From: Firmicutes bacterium HGW-Firmicutes-7
Lineage (GTDB): Bacteria; Bacillota; Clostridia; Lachnospirales; Vallitaleaceae
Direction: 5' to 3'
DNA: 64,000 nt
Assembly: GCA_002841375.1 (NCBI GenBank)
Contig: PGZO01000005.1
Coordinates: 124,001 to 188,000 of the forward strand
Below, one piece after another: positions 51,636 to 62,006 of the stretch. The notes beneath the pieces are model-generated. The model saw only the letters and a list, made by a program, of their open reading frames with translations, searched no databases and was not told the DNA's origin. The first letter of the stretch is position 1; each line of letters starts with the position of its first letter. A program made the position numbers and the translations under genes.

Positions 51636-52511
51636 ATGACATTACCCTTGATATGTTATATAACATGGAATCGAGTTGGTTTAACGGCGCAAAATTTAAA
51701 AGCACTTCTTGACACGAAGGATGATTTCGAATTATATATTCTTGATAATAATTCACAAGATGATACTTGGAAGATGGTTGAGCAAATTAAGGATAAGAGA
51801 ATCGTATGTAAAAAAAGGTTTGAGATGAATAGGGGAGAAGTATATGCAATTAATTATGCTTTAAGTAAAAGAAAAAAGAATCAATATTTTATTTTAGTTG
51901 AAAATGATATTCTCATTAAAACAAATGATTGGGTAACTAAGTTTTTAGCTACTATGGAAGCCTTTCCAGAATTAGGCTTACTTGGAGCAACGAATTCAAT
52001 CATATTATCAAATGAAGTGAAGCCATTACCTCAAGTTAAAAAAAAGGGAGAGTTTGGATACTATAAGGTTTACCAGATTAGAGGATGTTGTAATTGCTTT
52101 CGACCAGAATTACTTGAGCTTTTAGGATATTTTAATGAAGAAACGGGATGGGCTGACCGTGACAATTGTTATCGTATTAATAAGTTGACACCCTTTGTTA
52201 CTGGCTATAGTTCAATAATAGAGGTTGAGTTAACAAGAAGTATACCCTGTAAAATATGTCTTATTCATAAACAATGTACTCTCTTAAAGGAGGGTACTAC
52301 TTGTTTTGAAATATATAAGGAAAAAGATAATTATCCGCAATTTACTACAGCAATGAAGTATAAGGAAGCTATATATATTCATGATACATCAATAGGAAAA
52401 CGCTCTGTATATTGTGCATCAATACATGATCCAGAATCTATTAATAATCATTTTTACAATAAAGAATGGGCGTTGGAAAACTTTCAGTTCTTTATAGATA
52501 AAGCTAATTAA
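51636..52511 (+). CDS. Glycosyltransferase family 2, paralog A, with 4-Cys motif
   Basis: 291 aa. GT-A core: YITWNRVGLTAQNLKALL, DNNSQDDT and the VENDILI metal site. The C-terminal part holds CX2CX5CX8C (CKICLIHKQC, then TTCF) near residues 205-225 and a conserved YCASIHDPESINNH. The Cys motif is not usual in GT2 enzymes and is shared with the next gene. AAAGGAGG before the ATG. First gene of the glycan cluster. Confidence 0.82.
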   Translation: MTLPLICYITWNRVGLTAQNLKALLDTKDDFELYILDNNSQDDTWKMVEQIKDKRIVCKKRFEMNRGEVYAINYALSKRKKNQYFILVENDILIKTNDWVTKFLATMEAFPELGLLGATNSIILSNEVKPLPQVKKKGEFGYYKVYQIRGCCNCFRPELLELLGYFNEETGWADRDNCYRINKLTPFVTGYSSIIEVELTRSIPCKICLIHKQCTLLKEGTTCFEIYKEKDNYPQFTTAMKYKEAIYIHDTSIGKRSVYCASIHDPESINNHFYNKEWALENFQFFIDKAN

Positions 52512-52551
52512 TAAATATAATATATATATAATTTAAGGCAAGGGAGAATTT

Positions 52552-53424
52552 ATGCTACCACCTATGATCAGTTTTGTAACATGGAACCGGGCGGGATTAA
52601 ACGCTCAAAATTTAACTGAACTTTTAAATACTACAGAGGATTTTGAATTATATATCATTGATAATGGTTCATTGGACGATTCCTGGGAATTCATACAAAG
52701 CTTAAAAGATGTTAGAATAAAACTAAGGCAAAGATTTGATGTGAATTACGGATTAGTATATGCCATGAATTATATATTAAAAAAAAGGAAAAAAGAGCAA
52801 TTTTACATTTCAATGGATAGTGATGTTCAGGTATTAACGAAAAACTTCATTCATCAGTATATGAAAGTAATGGATACTTTTTCGGAGGTTGGGTTACTAG
52901 GTGCGGTAAGAGATGGTTTTTTTTTGGAGAAAAATATTAATTGTCATATGGAAATAAGAAATAAGGTTGGTTATTATCCCTTCCATGTTATAGTCGGGTG
53001 TTGCATTTGTATTAGACCCGAAATATTTGAATATCTGGGCTATTGGAATGAAGAGACATGTGGAGCAGATATTGATATAAGTGCACGCATAAATAAAAGA
53101 ACGCCTTTTACGACAGGGTTTATTCCTACAATTCAGATTGATCAAACTCAAAGGATTTCCTGTGAAGTATGTTTGATTAGAGAGAAATGTACGCTGATAA
53201 AAAAAGGTCAAAATTGTTTTGATCTCTATTACAGTAAGTATTCACACAGTGAATTTGCTAAAATCATGCAGGGTAAAGAAAATGCTTATTTACAGGAGCT
53301 ATATGCTGAGAAACGTAGTGCATATTGTGCATCAATTCACGATCCAGACTCTATAGAAAATCATATATATAATTATGAAGCTGCTAAAGAAAACTTCCAA
53401 TTCTTTAAAGAGAATGCAAATTAA
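52552..53424 (+). CDS. Glycosyltransferase family 2, paralog B, with 4-Cys motif
   Basis: 290 aa, clearly related to the preceding protein along its length: FVTWNRAGLNAQNLTELL, DNGSLDDS, SMDSDVQV. It has the same CX2CX5CX8C spacing (CEVCLIREKC, then QNCF) and YCASIHDPDSIENH. A tandem duplication. Possible metal-binding element after the catalytic fold. Confidence 0.82.
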   Translation: MLPPMISFVTWNRAGLNAQNLTELLNTTEDFELYIIDNGSLDDSWEFIQSLKDVRIKLRQRFDVNYGLVYAMNYILKKRKKEQFYISMDSDVQVLTKNFIHQYMKVMDTFSEVGLLGAVRDGFFLEKNINCHMEIRNKVGYYPFHVIVGCCICIRPEIFEYLGYWNEETCGADIDISARINKRTPFTTGFIPTIQIDQTQRISCEVCLIREKCTLIKKGQNCFDLYYSKYSHSEFAKIMQGKENAYLQELYAEKRSAYCASIHDPDSIENHIYNYEAAKENFQFFKENAN

Positions 53425-53445
53425 TTATAGAAAGAGGTGAACAGT

Positions 53446-54462
53446 ATGAAAATATGTTTTTTCTTATCGGCGAATGATAATGCAGTGAGTACATATTCGG
53501 ATAAATTCATTGCTTTAGGTTTGAAAAAAATGGGGTATGACATTGAAATTATTCAAGATAAAGAAGATAAGTTAAACATACTTAGAAACCCTAATTATTG
53601 TGATGCAATATTTTTCCAAAAAACAATTCAATGTATCGGTCATACAAAACAATACATCAGTCACCTAAAGGGGAAAGTTCGTTTAATTCATATTGATGAT
53701 GACTTTCAAGATATGGTTGTTAAAGAACACATTGATACATTAAATATCACAGATCTTATATTAGTAGGAACGAATCAGCATAGATTGGCCTTAGCTGATT
53801 ATACAGATACTCCAGTAGAAGTATTTTCTTGCATTGTTGATATTGAAAACTATCCATATAAGTCAGTAAGACAAAAAAACAATAACCCGTTAATAATAAG
53901 TTGGCAACAGGGGTGTGCAGATGCATATGTGAAAGAATTTTTAATGATCAAAGAGCCCTTAAATGCATTACATGAAAAATACGGTATTGAACTACATTTG
54001 TTTGGATGGCATATGGGAAAGGATTATCCTGATAAAAGACAAGTAGTTTTAGAAGTGTTACCATTTTCGAAATGTATAGAATATCAATCCATTAAAGAAT
54101 ATCTTATTCATATTGTACCTCAAATCGCAAAGTCGGATATTTTTATTATGCCATATAATATGAGGGATAAAGATAGAATTGGAAAAAGTGGCTTTGGGTT
54201 AAAGAGGGTCATGTCTTTAGGAATCCCAGTTGTTGCAACGGATTCCATTCATCATAGAAGCATGATTGAAAATGGTGTTCATGGCTTTTTGGCCACAACT
54301 GAAGAAGAGTGGTTTGATTATATTAAAGCACTCATTGAAGATGTAAAGTTACGGGAGAGATTTTCATTGAATGCACGAAATCTTATCGAAGAAAAATATA
54401 ATGAGGCAGCAGTTCTGAAAGGATTTATAAGTGTTGTAAATAAACATTTCTCGATTTTTTGA
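53446..54462 (+). CDS. Glycosyltransferase, GT-B fold (GT4-like)
   Basis: 338 aa. The C-terminal half has SGFGLKRVMSLGIPVVATDSIHHRSMIENGVHGFLA, a GT4-type donor-binding site, after an N-terminal Rossmann-like half. ATG at 53446 after GAGGTGAACAGT; the upstream start at 53437 overlaps that site. Follows the two GT2 paralogs on the same strand. Confidence 0.82.
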   Translation: MKICFFLSANDNAVSTYSDKFIALGLKKMGYDIEIIQDKEDKLNILRNPNYCDAIFFQKTIQCIGHTKQYISHLKGKVRLIHIDDDFQDMVVKEHIDTLNITDLILVGTNQHRLALADYTDTPVEVFSCIVDIENYPYKSVRQKNNNPLIISWQQGCADAYVKEFLMIKEPLNALHEKYGIELHLFGWHMGKDYPDKRQVVLEVLPFSKCIEYQSIKEYLIHIVPQIAKSDIFIMPYNMRDKDRIGKSGFGLKRVMSLGIPVVATDSIHHRSMIENGVHGFLATTEEEWFDYIKALIEDVKLRERFSLNARNLIEEKYNEAAVLKGFISVVNKHFSIF

Positions 54463-54535
54463 CATCTTTTATGTACGGAAGACGTTATGTGTGGAAAATA
54501 TTCGGATCAAATAAAAATTCTTGTTAACCAATAGA

Positions 54536-54566
54536 AAGGATTAACTCCCCTTAGTGGGGAGCTAAT
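54536..54566 (-). terminator. Possible terminator at the end of the minus-strand GT4 gene
   Basis: TTAACTCCCC and GGGGAGCTAA form a near-perfect stem around TTAGT, overlapping the stop region of the minus-strand gene. The T-run is weak. Confidence 0.45.
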
Positions 54567-55567
54567 TCTTTTAGTTTTTTTAAATATTTCCCATAGTGTT
54601 CTTCTTGTGTAAAAAGCTTGGTACGATCATAAATTTTATCTTTATAGTAATCTCTATTAGACAAAGTATGAATCATACTATTAACGAGCTGGTCAATATT
54701 TACAGTAGGAAATTCTTCAATTGAAGTAGGAGTACATTCTGCTAACAATGCTGCATCACCAACTAATTCTGGTAAGCTCCCTGTATTTAGTCCTACTAAC
54801 GGTGTTGCAGTATGAATACATTCTATAACAAGATTTGAACATCCTTCATTTACTTTTAAATGTAAAACCAAGTCTGCAGTTCTTAGAAAACATGGCATTA
54901 AATTATAGTCAATTGGATTGTTAAGATCGACAACAGTAATATTTGATAAATTAGCATTTTTTATGCATGCTTCGTCCTGAGAAGTAGCTTTTCCTAATAA
55001 CCAAAACTCAACTTCATCTATTTCTTTAAATCTTTTTACTACATTTAAGAAAACCTCCATCAATTTAGCAGAGGTATGTGGTGTTCCCCAATGTGCAATA
55101 GCTAAAATTATAAGATGATTATTTTGGTATTTAGCAACTTTATAACCATTTCGCTTGAAAATTGAGGTATTTGTACTATTATATATGATTTCTCCATCGG
55201 GTTCATTGCCATCATATATGCTTCTAAATAAAACATTTTTAGAAAAGTTACTTTGATACACGATTGAATCTGCATAAGAAGTGAGTTCTTTTAAGTGATC
55301 ATTTTTTTTGTTAACAAAGTCTTTACTTGGATGATCATAGTATAAATAAATTGCACCAAGTCTTTGAAGGATCTTAATTCCTTGTTCTTTTATTTTTCTT
55401 AATTCTTCGATAGTAGATAAATTTGCGATAGAACAAAACACATCAACATCTAAATTAAAACCATATACAATGTCGTGTCCTTTATTTTTACAGTAATAAC
55501 TAAAGGTGTTAATCCAAGAACGAGCACCTCCGGGACCATTATAATTTGCAGAAAATCCTATTTTCAT
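54551..55567 (-). CDS. Glycosyltransferase, GT4-like
   Basis: 338 aa, GT-B fold. N-terminal MKIGFSANYNGPGGARSWINTF; C-terminal FLRTADLVLHLKVNEGCSNLVIECIHTATPLVGLNTGSLPELVGDAALL is the GT4 donor site with the conserved Glu region. CGGAGTG precedes the ATG. Faces opposite to its left neighbour. Confidence 0.88.
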   Translation of the reverse strand: MKIGFSANYNGPGGARSWINTFSYYCKNKGHDIVYGFNLDVDVFCSIANLSTIEELRKIKEQGIKILQRLGAIYLYYDHPSKDFVNKKNDHLKELTSYADSIVYQSNFSKNVLFRSIYDGNEPDGEIIYNSTNTSIFKRNGYKVAKYQNNHLIILAIAHWGTPHTSAKLMEVFLNVVKRFKEIDEVEFWLLGKATSQDEACIKNANLSNITVVDLNNPIDYNLMPCFLRTADLVLHLKVNEGCSNLVIECIHTATPLVGLNTGSLPELVGDAALLAECTPTSIEEFPTVNIDQLVNSMIHTLSNRDYYKDKIYDRTKLFTQEEHYGKYLKKLKELAPH

Positions 55568-55706
55568 TGATACACTCCGTAATATACTTAATTTGATAGT
55601 TAAGTTGAAACATTCAAATTAAATTGATTATACTATATATATATTAATTTTTTGTATACTATATGAGCGTATTATCAACCATTGAAAGTAAGTCACTTAT
55701 AAAGTT

Positions 55707-55742
55707 AGAAACCACCTCAAACTTTTTGTTTGGGCGGTTTCT
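55707..55742 (-). terminator. Terminator after the methyltransferase-GT2 gene
   Basis: AGAAACCACC with GGCGGTTTCT (one unpaired region) and inner CAAAC/GTTTG. Placed 32 bases past the minus-strand stop. Confidence 0.65.
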
Positions 55743-55773
55743 AGGGCGTTAATGATTGGAATATTTACTATGC

Positions 55774-57867
55774 TCACTGAAGGGTTTCTTTTAAAAATTT
55801 GATTTTTGAGTCAATAGGTGCTATGCCTTCATTAATATATTCAATTTGTTCTAGTTTGCATAAATTTTTAGATAGTAAATAACCCAAAACTACTGCTTGA
55901 TTTACAATTACTTTTTTAAAATAAGGTGATTGAAATATTGTTTCTAATATCTGGTCATAATTATGATTATTAATATATAAATCTAAAGCGTTGATAAGAG
56001 TAAATGTGAATACAAAGGGTGTTTCTCTATACTCTGCTAAAGCAACATTCGTAACTGCGTTTTCTAAAGAAGAAAAATAGAGCAATTTACAATTAATATA
56101 ATCAAGTGCGATAAACTTTGCTAATTTATTACCATATTGAGGGAAATGCCTTTTGAAGTTAATTAATAATGCGTTCACTTTTTCATTTTCCATTTCATCA
56201 TCATAGGGGCACATTCTTAAAATTTTTATAGAATTAATGTTTTGCAAGTAATTTAATAATTCAGTGTACTGATATTCTTTTTCTGGATTGGGAAAAACAT
56301 CATCAATAATAACCAAGTCATAGGCTTCTAAATATCTTTCATCTGTTCTATGAGCAAAGCCATGCCTTGTGACTGAAAACTCGTCATCATATGTAAAGTT
56401 TAAGTATTTATTGTAGTCATCAATACATTCTATCGTTTTTAAGTTTCTTGCATAAGCATCCATACCTGACCAAATCCCTTTAGAATGCTTTCGATAAAGT
56501 GTCATTGGAGTTCTAATGTAACCCATATCACCAAATTGTGAATAATAAATGTTTAACATCCAATCACCAACAAACATTTCAAATAATTGGTCAGGTATTT
56601 GATCTAAATATTTACCTAAATAAAAACCACAAGATATGTTGCCAATTATATATCTAAGAAGTATATAGGGGGTTGTGAAAATGTTGCCTTTAGCTTCTTG
56701 CTGCATAGTATACATTTCATATTTTTCATCATCCTCATAGTAGATGACAAGGCTATCAAATGAAAGCGCGCATTCAGGGTGGTTTTCCATAAACTCGATG
56801 TGAGTTTGAATTTTGTTTTCATTAACCCAGAAATCATCACCATCTATCAAAGCGGTATACTTACTTCCACGACATGCTTCTAGTAATCGCTTCAAATTTT
56901 TAACCATACCTAGGTTAACATTGCTTTTTAAGTACTTAATTGTTATGTTTTCGCCTAATACTGTGTCATTAATATAGTTTTCAATTATATTTGGGGTTTG
57001 ATCAGTAGACAGGTCCTCACAAATGATGACGTTTAAGTTGAAATCTCCTTTTTGTTTTAATATTGAAGAAAGACATTCAACAATATATTTTTCGTGATTA
57101 TATGCTAGAACCCCTACATTTACAGTAGGTTTTTCCTGTGTGGTCATATTTTCTATTTCAAGCAAGTTTAAATGTAAATTATTTAGTTTCTTAGCCAGAA
57201 GAGCAGCATGATCTATGTTTTTCTGTGTTTTTTCTTGTTTCATGAGGATACCAAAATGACTTGTTTCAAGTAACAGTATGTAATCGTTTTTCATCGTATC
57301 ATAACAGCTTTTTACAGATTCCCAATCTATAGCATCGAGTATAATAATGCCACCTTCGTTTACGAGTGGTGTATAGTTTGTAATATCCGCTTGTACACAT
57401 TTACGATCATGATTACCATCAATATGTAGCATGTCGATTCCAATATCCTTAAAGTCAGAAACTGCGAGGGCAGAAGTTTTTCTTATAATTTCAACAACTT
57501 GAGAAAGGCCATACTTTTCTTTATTGACTAAGACAGTGTTATACATAGCTTCAAAGTCAACGCCTTCAAGAAAGTTGTTTACCATAATTTTTAGGTTTTC
57601 TTCTAAATCGTATTCTTTTGCTTCCGCTAGACTATAAGGATCAATTCCGTAAGCCTTTCCATTGTTGTCTTTAAATGCTTGTCCTACTGAAAACAAACAC
57701 CTGCCTTTGTAAGCACCAATTTCCACATAGTTTTCCATCTTAAAGTGTGATGCTAAATATGCCATAATATAACATTTAGATAAGGGCGCACCACCTCCAT
57801 AATCATATAGTGAACGATCACTATTTATCTCTTTAATCCTACTAAATAATTTTTTTTCCCATTTCAT
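55774..57867 (-). CDS. Fusion of SAM methyltransferase-like and GT2 domains
   Basis: About 697 aa. Residues about 1-215: class I methyltransferase fold with VEIGAYKGRCLFSVG (SAM site), YGIDPYSLAEA and LHIDGNHDRKCVQADI, of the Methyltransf_24 type. Residues about 245-480: GT2 domain with VNVGVLAYNHEKYIVECL, CEDLSTDQT and ALIDGDDFW. Residues about 500-697: unassigned domain. ATG at 57867 has GGAGAGG 7 bases upstream. Single-gene minus-strand unit within the glycan cluster; may add and methylate one sugar. Confidence 0.83.
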   Translation of the reverse strand: MKWEKKLFSRIKEINSDRSLYDYGGGAPLSKCYIMAYLASHFKMENYVEIGAYKGRCLFSVGQAFKDNNGKAYGIDPYSLAEAKEYDLEENLKIMVNNFLEGVDFEAMYNTVLVNKEKYGLSQVVEIIRKTSALAVSDFKDIGIDMLHIDGNHDRKCVQADITNYTPLVNEGGIIILDAIDWESVKSCYDTMKNDYILLLETSHFGILMKQEKTQKNIDHAALLAKKLNNLHLNLLEIENMTTQEKPTVNVGVLAYNHEKYIVECLSSILKQKGDFNLNVIICEDLSTDQTPNIIENYINDTVLGENITIKYLKSNVNLGMVKNLKRLLEACRGSKYTALIDGDDFWVNENKIQTHIEFMENHPECALSFDSLVIYYEDDEKYEMYTMQQEAKGNIFTTPYILLRYIIGNISCGFYLGKYLDQIPDQLFEMFVGDWMLNIYYSQFGDMGYIRTPMTLYRKHSKGIWSGMDAYARNLKTIECIDDYNKYLNFTYDDEFSVTRHGFAHRTDERYLEAYDLVIIDDVFPNPEKEYQYTELLNYLQNINSIKILRMCPYDDEMENEKVNALLINFKRHFPQYGNKLAKFIALDYINCKLLYFSSLENAVTNVALAEYRETPFVFTFTLINALDLYINNHNYDQILETIFQSPYFKKVIVNQAVVLGYLLSKNLCKLEQIEYINEGIAPIDSKIKFLKETLQ

Positions 57868-58022
57868 TATCAATCCTCTCCTATATTAAAATTTATTAAG
57901 GTACATTTTATTATATGCAAAAGCTGTCTTGCTTGGTTCTTAGATATTTAATAATTCAACATTATGCACCCTTATTTTATGGCTTCATAGTATATAATAA
58001 ATCAAATAAAGGGAGTGTTTAA

Positions 58023-58988
58023 ATGGTTTTAGTGACGGGATGTGCTGGATTTATTGGATTTCACTTATGCCAAAGATTAATAAAAGAGGGTCATCAGATT
58101 GTTGGAATTGATAATCTGAATAAGTATTATGATGTCGAGTTAAAAAAAGCACGTTTAGAAATATTAAAAGACAGCACGTCATTCATATTTAAGAAGCTAG
58201 ACATAACCAACAAAAAGTTGTTAGACCGGCTTTTTAGGAAAAATAAAATAAATAGAGTTTATCATTTAGCTGCTCAAGCAGGAGTAAGATATAGTCTAGT
58301 TAATCCAAGTGCATATATAGAAGCAAATATCCAAGGGTTCTTGAATATTTTAGAGGCTTGTAAAGATAATGAGATTCAACATCTTATATATGCTTCATCT
58401 AGCTCGGTTTATGGTAGTAATACAGAAATCCCCTTTAGTGTTATGCATAAGGTAGATCATCCAGTTAGTATGTATGCGGCAACTAAAAAAACAAATGAGT
58501 TAATGGCATATACATATAGTTATTTATATAGGTTGCCTACAACAGGTTTAAGATTTTTTACAGTTTATGGTCCTTGGGGAAGGCCTGATATGGCTCTCTT
58601 TTTATTTGTTGATGCAATTATAAATGATCAACCGATAAAAGTGTTTAATTATGGCAAAATAAAAAGAGACTTTACTTATATAGATGATATTATCGAAAGC
58701 TTAGTGAGGCTCCTAGATAAGCCATCTCAAGAGATCTTTCCATATAATGTATATAACATCGGTAATGGGCAACCTGTAGAATTGGAAAAGTTTATAGAAG
58801 TTATTGAAAAAGAGATCGGTAAAAAAAGCAAGAAAGATTATAGACCTTTGCAAAACGGAGATGTTCCAATTACTTATGCAGATTGTAAAGAACTTTTTGA
58901 TGCCATTCAGTTTTCCCCGGAAACAACGATTGAATATGGTGTTAAAAAATTTCTGGATTGGTATAAAAATTATTATGGTATTTCGTAA
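58023..58988 (+). CDS. NAD-dependent sugar-nucleotide epimerase (UDP-glucuronate 4-epimerase-like)
   Basis: 321-aa extended SDR. NAD site GCAGFIGFHL, catalytic YxxxK in SMYAATKKTNELMAY, substrate motif RFFTVYGPWGRPDMALF typical of UDP-glucuronate/galacturonate epimerases. Supplies an activated sugar for the cluster. Start ATG after AAAGGGAGTG. Confidence 0.9.
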   Translation: MVLVTGCAGFIGFHLCQRLIKEGHQIVGIDNLNKYYDVELKKARLEILKDSTSFIFKKLDITNKKLLDRLFRKNKINRVYHLAAQAGVRYSLVNPSAYIEANIQGFLNILEACKDNEIQHLIYASSSSVYGSNTEIPFSVMHKVDHPVSMYAATKKTNELMAYTYSYLYRLPTTGLRFFTVYGPWGRPDMALFLFVDAIINDQPIKVFNYGKIKRDFTYIDDIIESLVRLLDKPSQEIFPYNVYNIGNGQPVELEKFIEVIEKEIGKKSKKDYRPLQNGDVPITYADCKELFDAIQFSPETTIEYGVKKFLDWYKNYYGIS

Positions 58989-59113
58989 TTTTGGACAACT
59001 GGAAAAATAGCTTATTATACTTGGTTTCCAAAGCAATTGAGAACCTTGAAGTTGATATTTTCATATATTGATATAGAGAGAATATGAAAAAATTATTAAA
59101 GAGGTGGATATAT

Positions 59114-60265
59114 ATGCCCATACAGCTTTTTGTTCCTACCTTTAGAGTAGATGAATGCTTACAAGAGATAAGAGAGTGTTTAGATAAGGGGTGGACAGGC
59201 CTAGGCTATAAAACGGTTGAGTTTGAAGAGAAGTGGAAGGCTTTTACAGGAATGTCACATGCTCACTTTGTTAATTCTGCAACTGTAGGACTTCATTTAG
59301 CAGTTAAAATATTTAAAGATGAGCTGGGATGGAAAGATGATGATGAAATAATTTCCACCCCAATCACCTTCATATCAACGAACCATGTGATTACCTATGA
59401 AAAGCTTAAAGTGATTTTTGCAGATGTTGATGAATCACTGTGTTTAGACCCAATCGATGTTGAAGAGAAAATAACAGATAAAACAAAAGCAATTATATAT
59501 GTTGGCATTGGCGGTAACAGTGGTAAGTATAAAGAAATTGAAATGCTACGTAATAAATACAATCTAAAACTCATTCTGGATGCAGCGCATATGGTAGGGA
59601 CAAAGCTTGACGGTGAGAATATAGGTATGGAAGCAGATGCCACTGTTTATTCCTTTCAAGCAGTAAAAAATTTACCTACTGCAGATTCTGGAATGCTTTG
59701 CTTCAAAGATGAGAAAAGGGATCAAATAGCAAGAAAACTATCATGGCTAGGTATAAATAAGGACACCTATCTTAGAAGTAATGAGAATGGCGATTATAGG
59801 TGGAAATATAATGTTGAATATATTGGTTACAAGTATCACGGAAATTCAATTATGGCTAGTATTGGACTTGTTCAATTGAAATACCTTGAGGAAGACAACA
59901 AATATAGAAAACAAATTGCAAGCTGGTACGATGAAGGCTTCAGACCCTATAAAAATTTGATTAGATCTATACCAATAGCTAAGGGGTGTGAGTCATCAAG
60001 ACATCTATATATTATTGAAGTGGATGAACGAGATGCATTAATGAAAACACTCAATGATCATGAAATATATCCAGGTGTACATTATATTGATAATACAACA
60101 TATTCTATGTATTCTTATGCAGCAGGTAGCTGCCCAAAAGCTAATTATATGAGCGAGCATATTTTATCATTGCCCCTTCATTTAAGATTGACAAAACAGG
60201 ATGTTGACAAGGTTGTAGAAATAGTCATTAAGAGTGTACAAGTAGGTGGAAAACAAGGGACTTGA
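59114..60265 (+). CDS. DegT/DnrJ/EryC1-family sugar aminotransferase
   Basis: 383-aa PLP aminotransferase. PLP Lys in YSFQAVKNLPTADSGML, plus STPITFISTNHVITYE and LILDAAHMVG. ATG at 59114 after AGAGGTGG; an upstream ATG at 59084 also reads in frame but has no clear site. Converts a 4-keto sugar nucleotide to an amino sugar. Confidence 0.88.
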   Translation: MPIQLFVPTFRVDECLQEIRECLDKGWTGLGYKTVEFEEKWKAFTGMSHAHFVNSATVGLHLAVKIFKDELGWKDDDEIISTPITFISTNHVITYEKLKVIFADVDESLCLDPIDVEEKITDKTKAIIYVGIGGNSGKYKEIEMLRNKYNLKLILDAAHMVGTKLDGENIGMEADATVYSFQAVKNLPTADSGMLCFKDEKRDQIARKLSWLGINKDTYLRSNENGDYRWKYNVEYIGYKYHGNSIMASIGLVQLKYLEEDNKYRKQIASWYDEGFRPYKNLIRSIPIAKGCESSRHLYIIEVDERDALMKTLNDHEIYPGVHYIDNTTYSMYSYAAGSCPKANYMSEHILSLPLHLRLTKQDVDKVVEIVIKSVQVGGKQGT

Positions 60266-60304
60266 AATATTTAAAATATAAGGAGAATGAAAGAGTGATG
60301 TTTA

Positions 60305-61291
60305 ATGGATAATCCCAAAATAAGTGTTGTTATACCGTCCTTTAATCATGAAAAATATATTGCCCAAGCAATTGAGAGCGTTTTATTTCAAACGTTTGGA
60401 GATTTTGAGTTGTTAATTGGGGATGATTGCTCAAAAGATCAATCGAGAGAAATTATCAATAATTATAAGGATTCCCGTATAAAAACATATTTTTTAGAAG
60501 AACATTTAGGAGCGGTAGAAATCTTAGAGTTTCTAATTCGTCAGTCAAAAGGTGACGCAATTGCGCTACTCAATTCAGATGATTATTGGTTACAAGGAAA
60601 ACTAGAGAAACAATATGAAATAATTCAGACTCATCCTGAATTAGGGGCCTGTTTTACTTGGGCTGATATTATTGATGAAAACAATACGAAAAGCAATGAT
60701 TTGCTGTTTGCAGATTTATTAAAACATAAAAATCGAAGCCAAGGTAAATGGCTACAGAGGTTTTTCTACAAAGCTAATTGCCTTTGTCATCCAAGTATAT
60801 TGATAAATAAAAAAGTTTATAATGAATTGGGCTATTATAAACATTATTTGCGGCAACTACCAGATTTAGATATGTGGGTTAGGCTGATTAAAAAATATCC
60901 GATTCATATGCTCGAAGAAACCTTGGTTATTCATCGTAGGCATGGTTCGAATTCAAGTGCGTATACGAACGAAAATTTAATAAGAGGGAAAAATGAATTA
61001 TATTTCATATATAATACCTTCTTTGATAACATAAGTGATGAAATATTTTTAGAAGGGTTTGAGGAAAAACTTATAAATAACTCAGCTATCCAACATGAAG
61101 AACTCATATGTGAACAAGCATTTTTATTACTTAATAATCCAATCTGTGAAAATGTATGTAAGAGAATTGGCTTAAATAAGCTAGCATACTTACTACAAAA
61201 TAAAGAAACAAGAAGCATTTTAAAAGATAAATACGGTTTTACAATGAACGATTTTTTTGAATTAATGGCAAAAAATCATATAACCTGTTAG
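60305..61291 (+). CDS. Glycosyltransferase family 2
   Basis: 328 aa: ISVVIPSFNHEKYIAQAIESVLFQT, GDDCSKDQS and LNSDDYWL are textbook GT-A motifs. The C-terminal third is unassigned. Lies between amino-sugar genes, so it probably transfers that sugar. Confidence 0.9.
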   Translation: MDNPKISVVIPSFNHEKYIAQAIESVLFQTFGDFELLIGDDCSKDQSREIINNYKDSRIKTYFLEEHLGAVEILEFLIRQSKGDAIALLNSDDYWLQGKLEKQYEIIQTHPELGACFTWADIIDENNTKSNDLLFADLLKHKNRSQGKWLQRFFYKANCLCHPSILINKKVYNELGYYKHYLRQLPDLDMWVRLIKKYPIHMLEETLVIHRRHGSNSSAYTNENLIRGKNELYFIYNTFFDNISDEIFLEGFEEKLINNSAIQHEELICEQAFLLLNNPICENVCKRIGLNKLAYLLQNKETRSILKDKYGFTMNDFFELMAKNHITC

Positions 61292-61352
61292 AGATAGAAA
61301 TAACTATTGAAACTTAGATGGTCTTAATTTTAATAAAAAAGAAGGTGAATAA

Positions 61353-62006
61353 ATGGAAGACATAATTATTTTTGGATCAGGTGGACAGGCAAAGGTAATC
61401 ATCGATATTATCTTAAATCAAAAGAAATACAACGTGATAGGATTGGTTGACCCCTATAAAGATATGAATGAGTTGCAGTTTGGTTATCGCATTCTAGGAA
61501 ATAGTAAAGATTATTTGATTTTGAATAAAGTTTATGGAGGTATAGTAGCGATTGGTGATAATTGGGTTAGATATGAGACTACACAATTTATTAAAAACAT
61601 AAATGCTAATTTCCAATTTGTAAGCTGTATTCATCCGAATACAACAATTGGAAGAAATGTAAAGATTGGAGATGGCACAGTAATTATGCCAGGTGCAGTT
61701 GTAGGTTGTGAGACAAAGATTGGTGACGGGTGTATTGTCAATACATTAGCTTCTATTGATCATGATAGTAGTATTGGTAATTTTGTATCGATAGCCCCTA
61801 ATGCAGCAACTGGTGGTGGAGTCATAATTGATAATTATACAGCGATTGGACTTGGGGCTAATATTATCCATAAAATTCATATAGGAGAACACACTGTAGT
61901 CGGTGCAGGTTCTACAGTAATCAATCATATACCTTCATATGTTGTATCATTTGGAACACCATGTAAAGTAATAAGAGAAAGGATAAAAGGTGATGAATAT
62001 TTATGA
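61353..62006 (+). CDS. NeuD/PglD-type sugar O- or N-acyltransferase
   Basis: 217 aa. N-terminal IIFGSGGQAKVIIDIIL (Rossmann-like, sugar nucleotide) and a C-terminal left-handed beta-helix of hexapeptide repeats (IGRNVKIGDGTVIMPGAVVG, IGEHTVVGAGSTVI). These enzymes acetylate amino sugars in bacillosamine or sialic-acid-like pathways. Overlaps the next aminotransferase by 4 bases (ATGA). Confidence 0.92.
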   Translation: MEDIIIFGSGGQAKVIIDIILNQKKYNVIGLVDPYKDMNELQFGYRILGNSKDYLILNKVYGGIVAIGDNWVRYETTQFIKNINANFQFVSCIHPNTTIGRNVKIGDGTVIMPGAVVGCETKIGDGCIVNTLASIDHDSSIGNFVSIAPNAATGGGVIIDNYTAIGLGANIIHKIHIGEHTVVGAGSTVINHIPSYVVSFGTPCKVIRERIKGDEYL

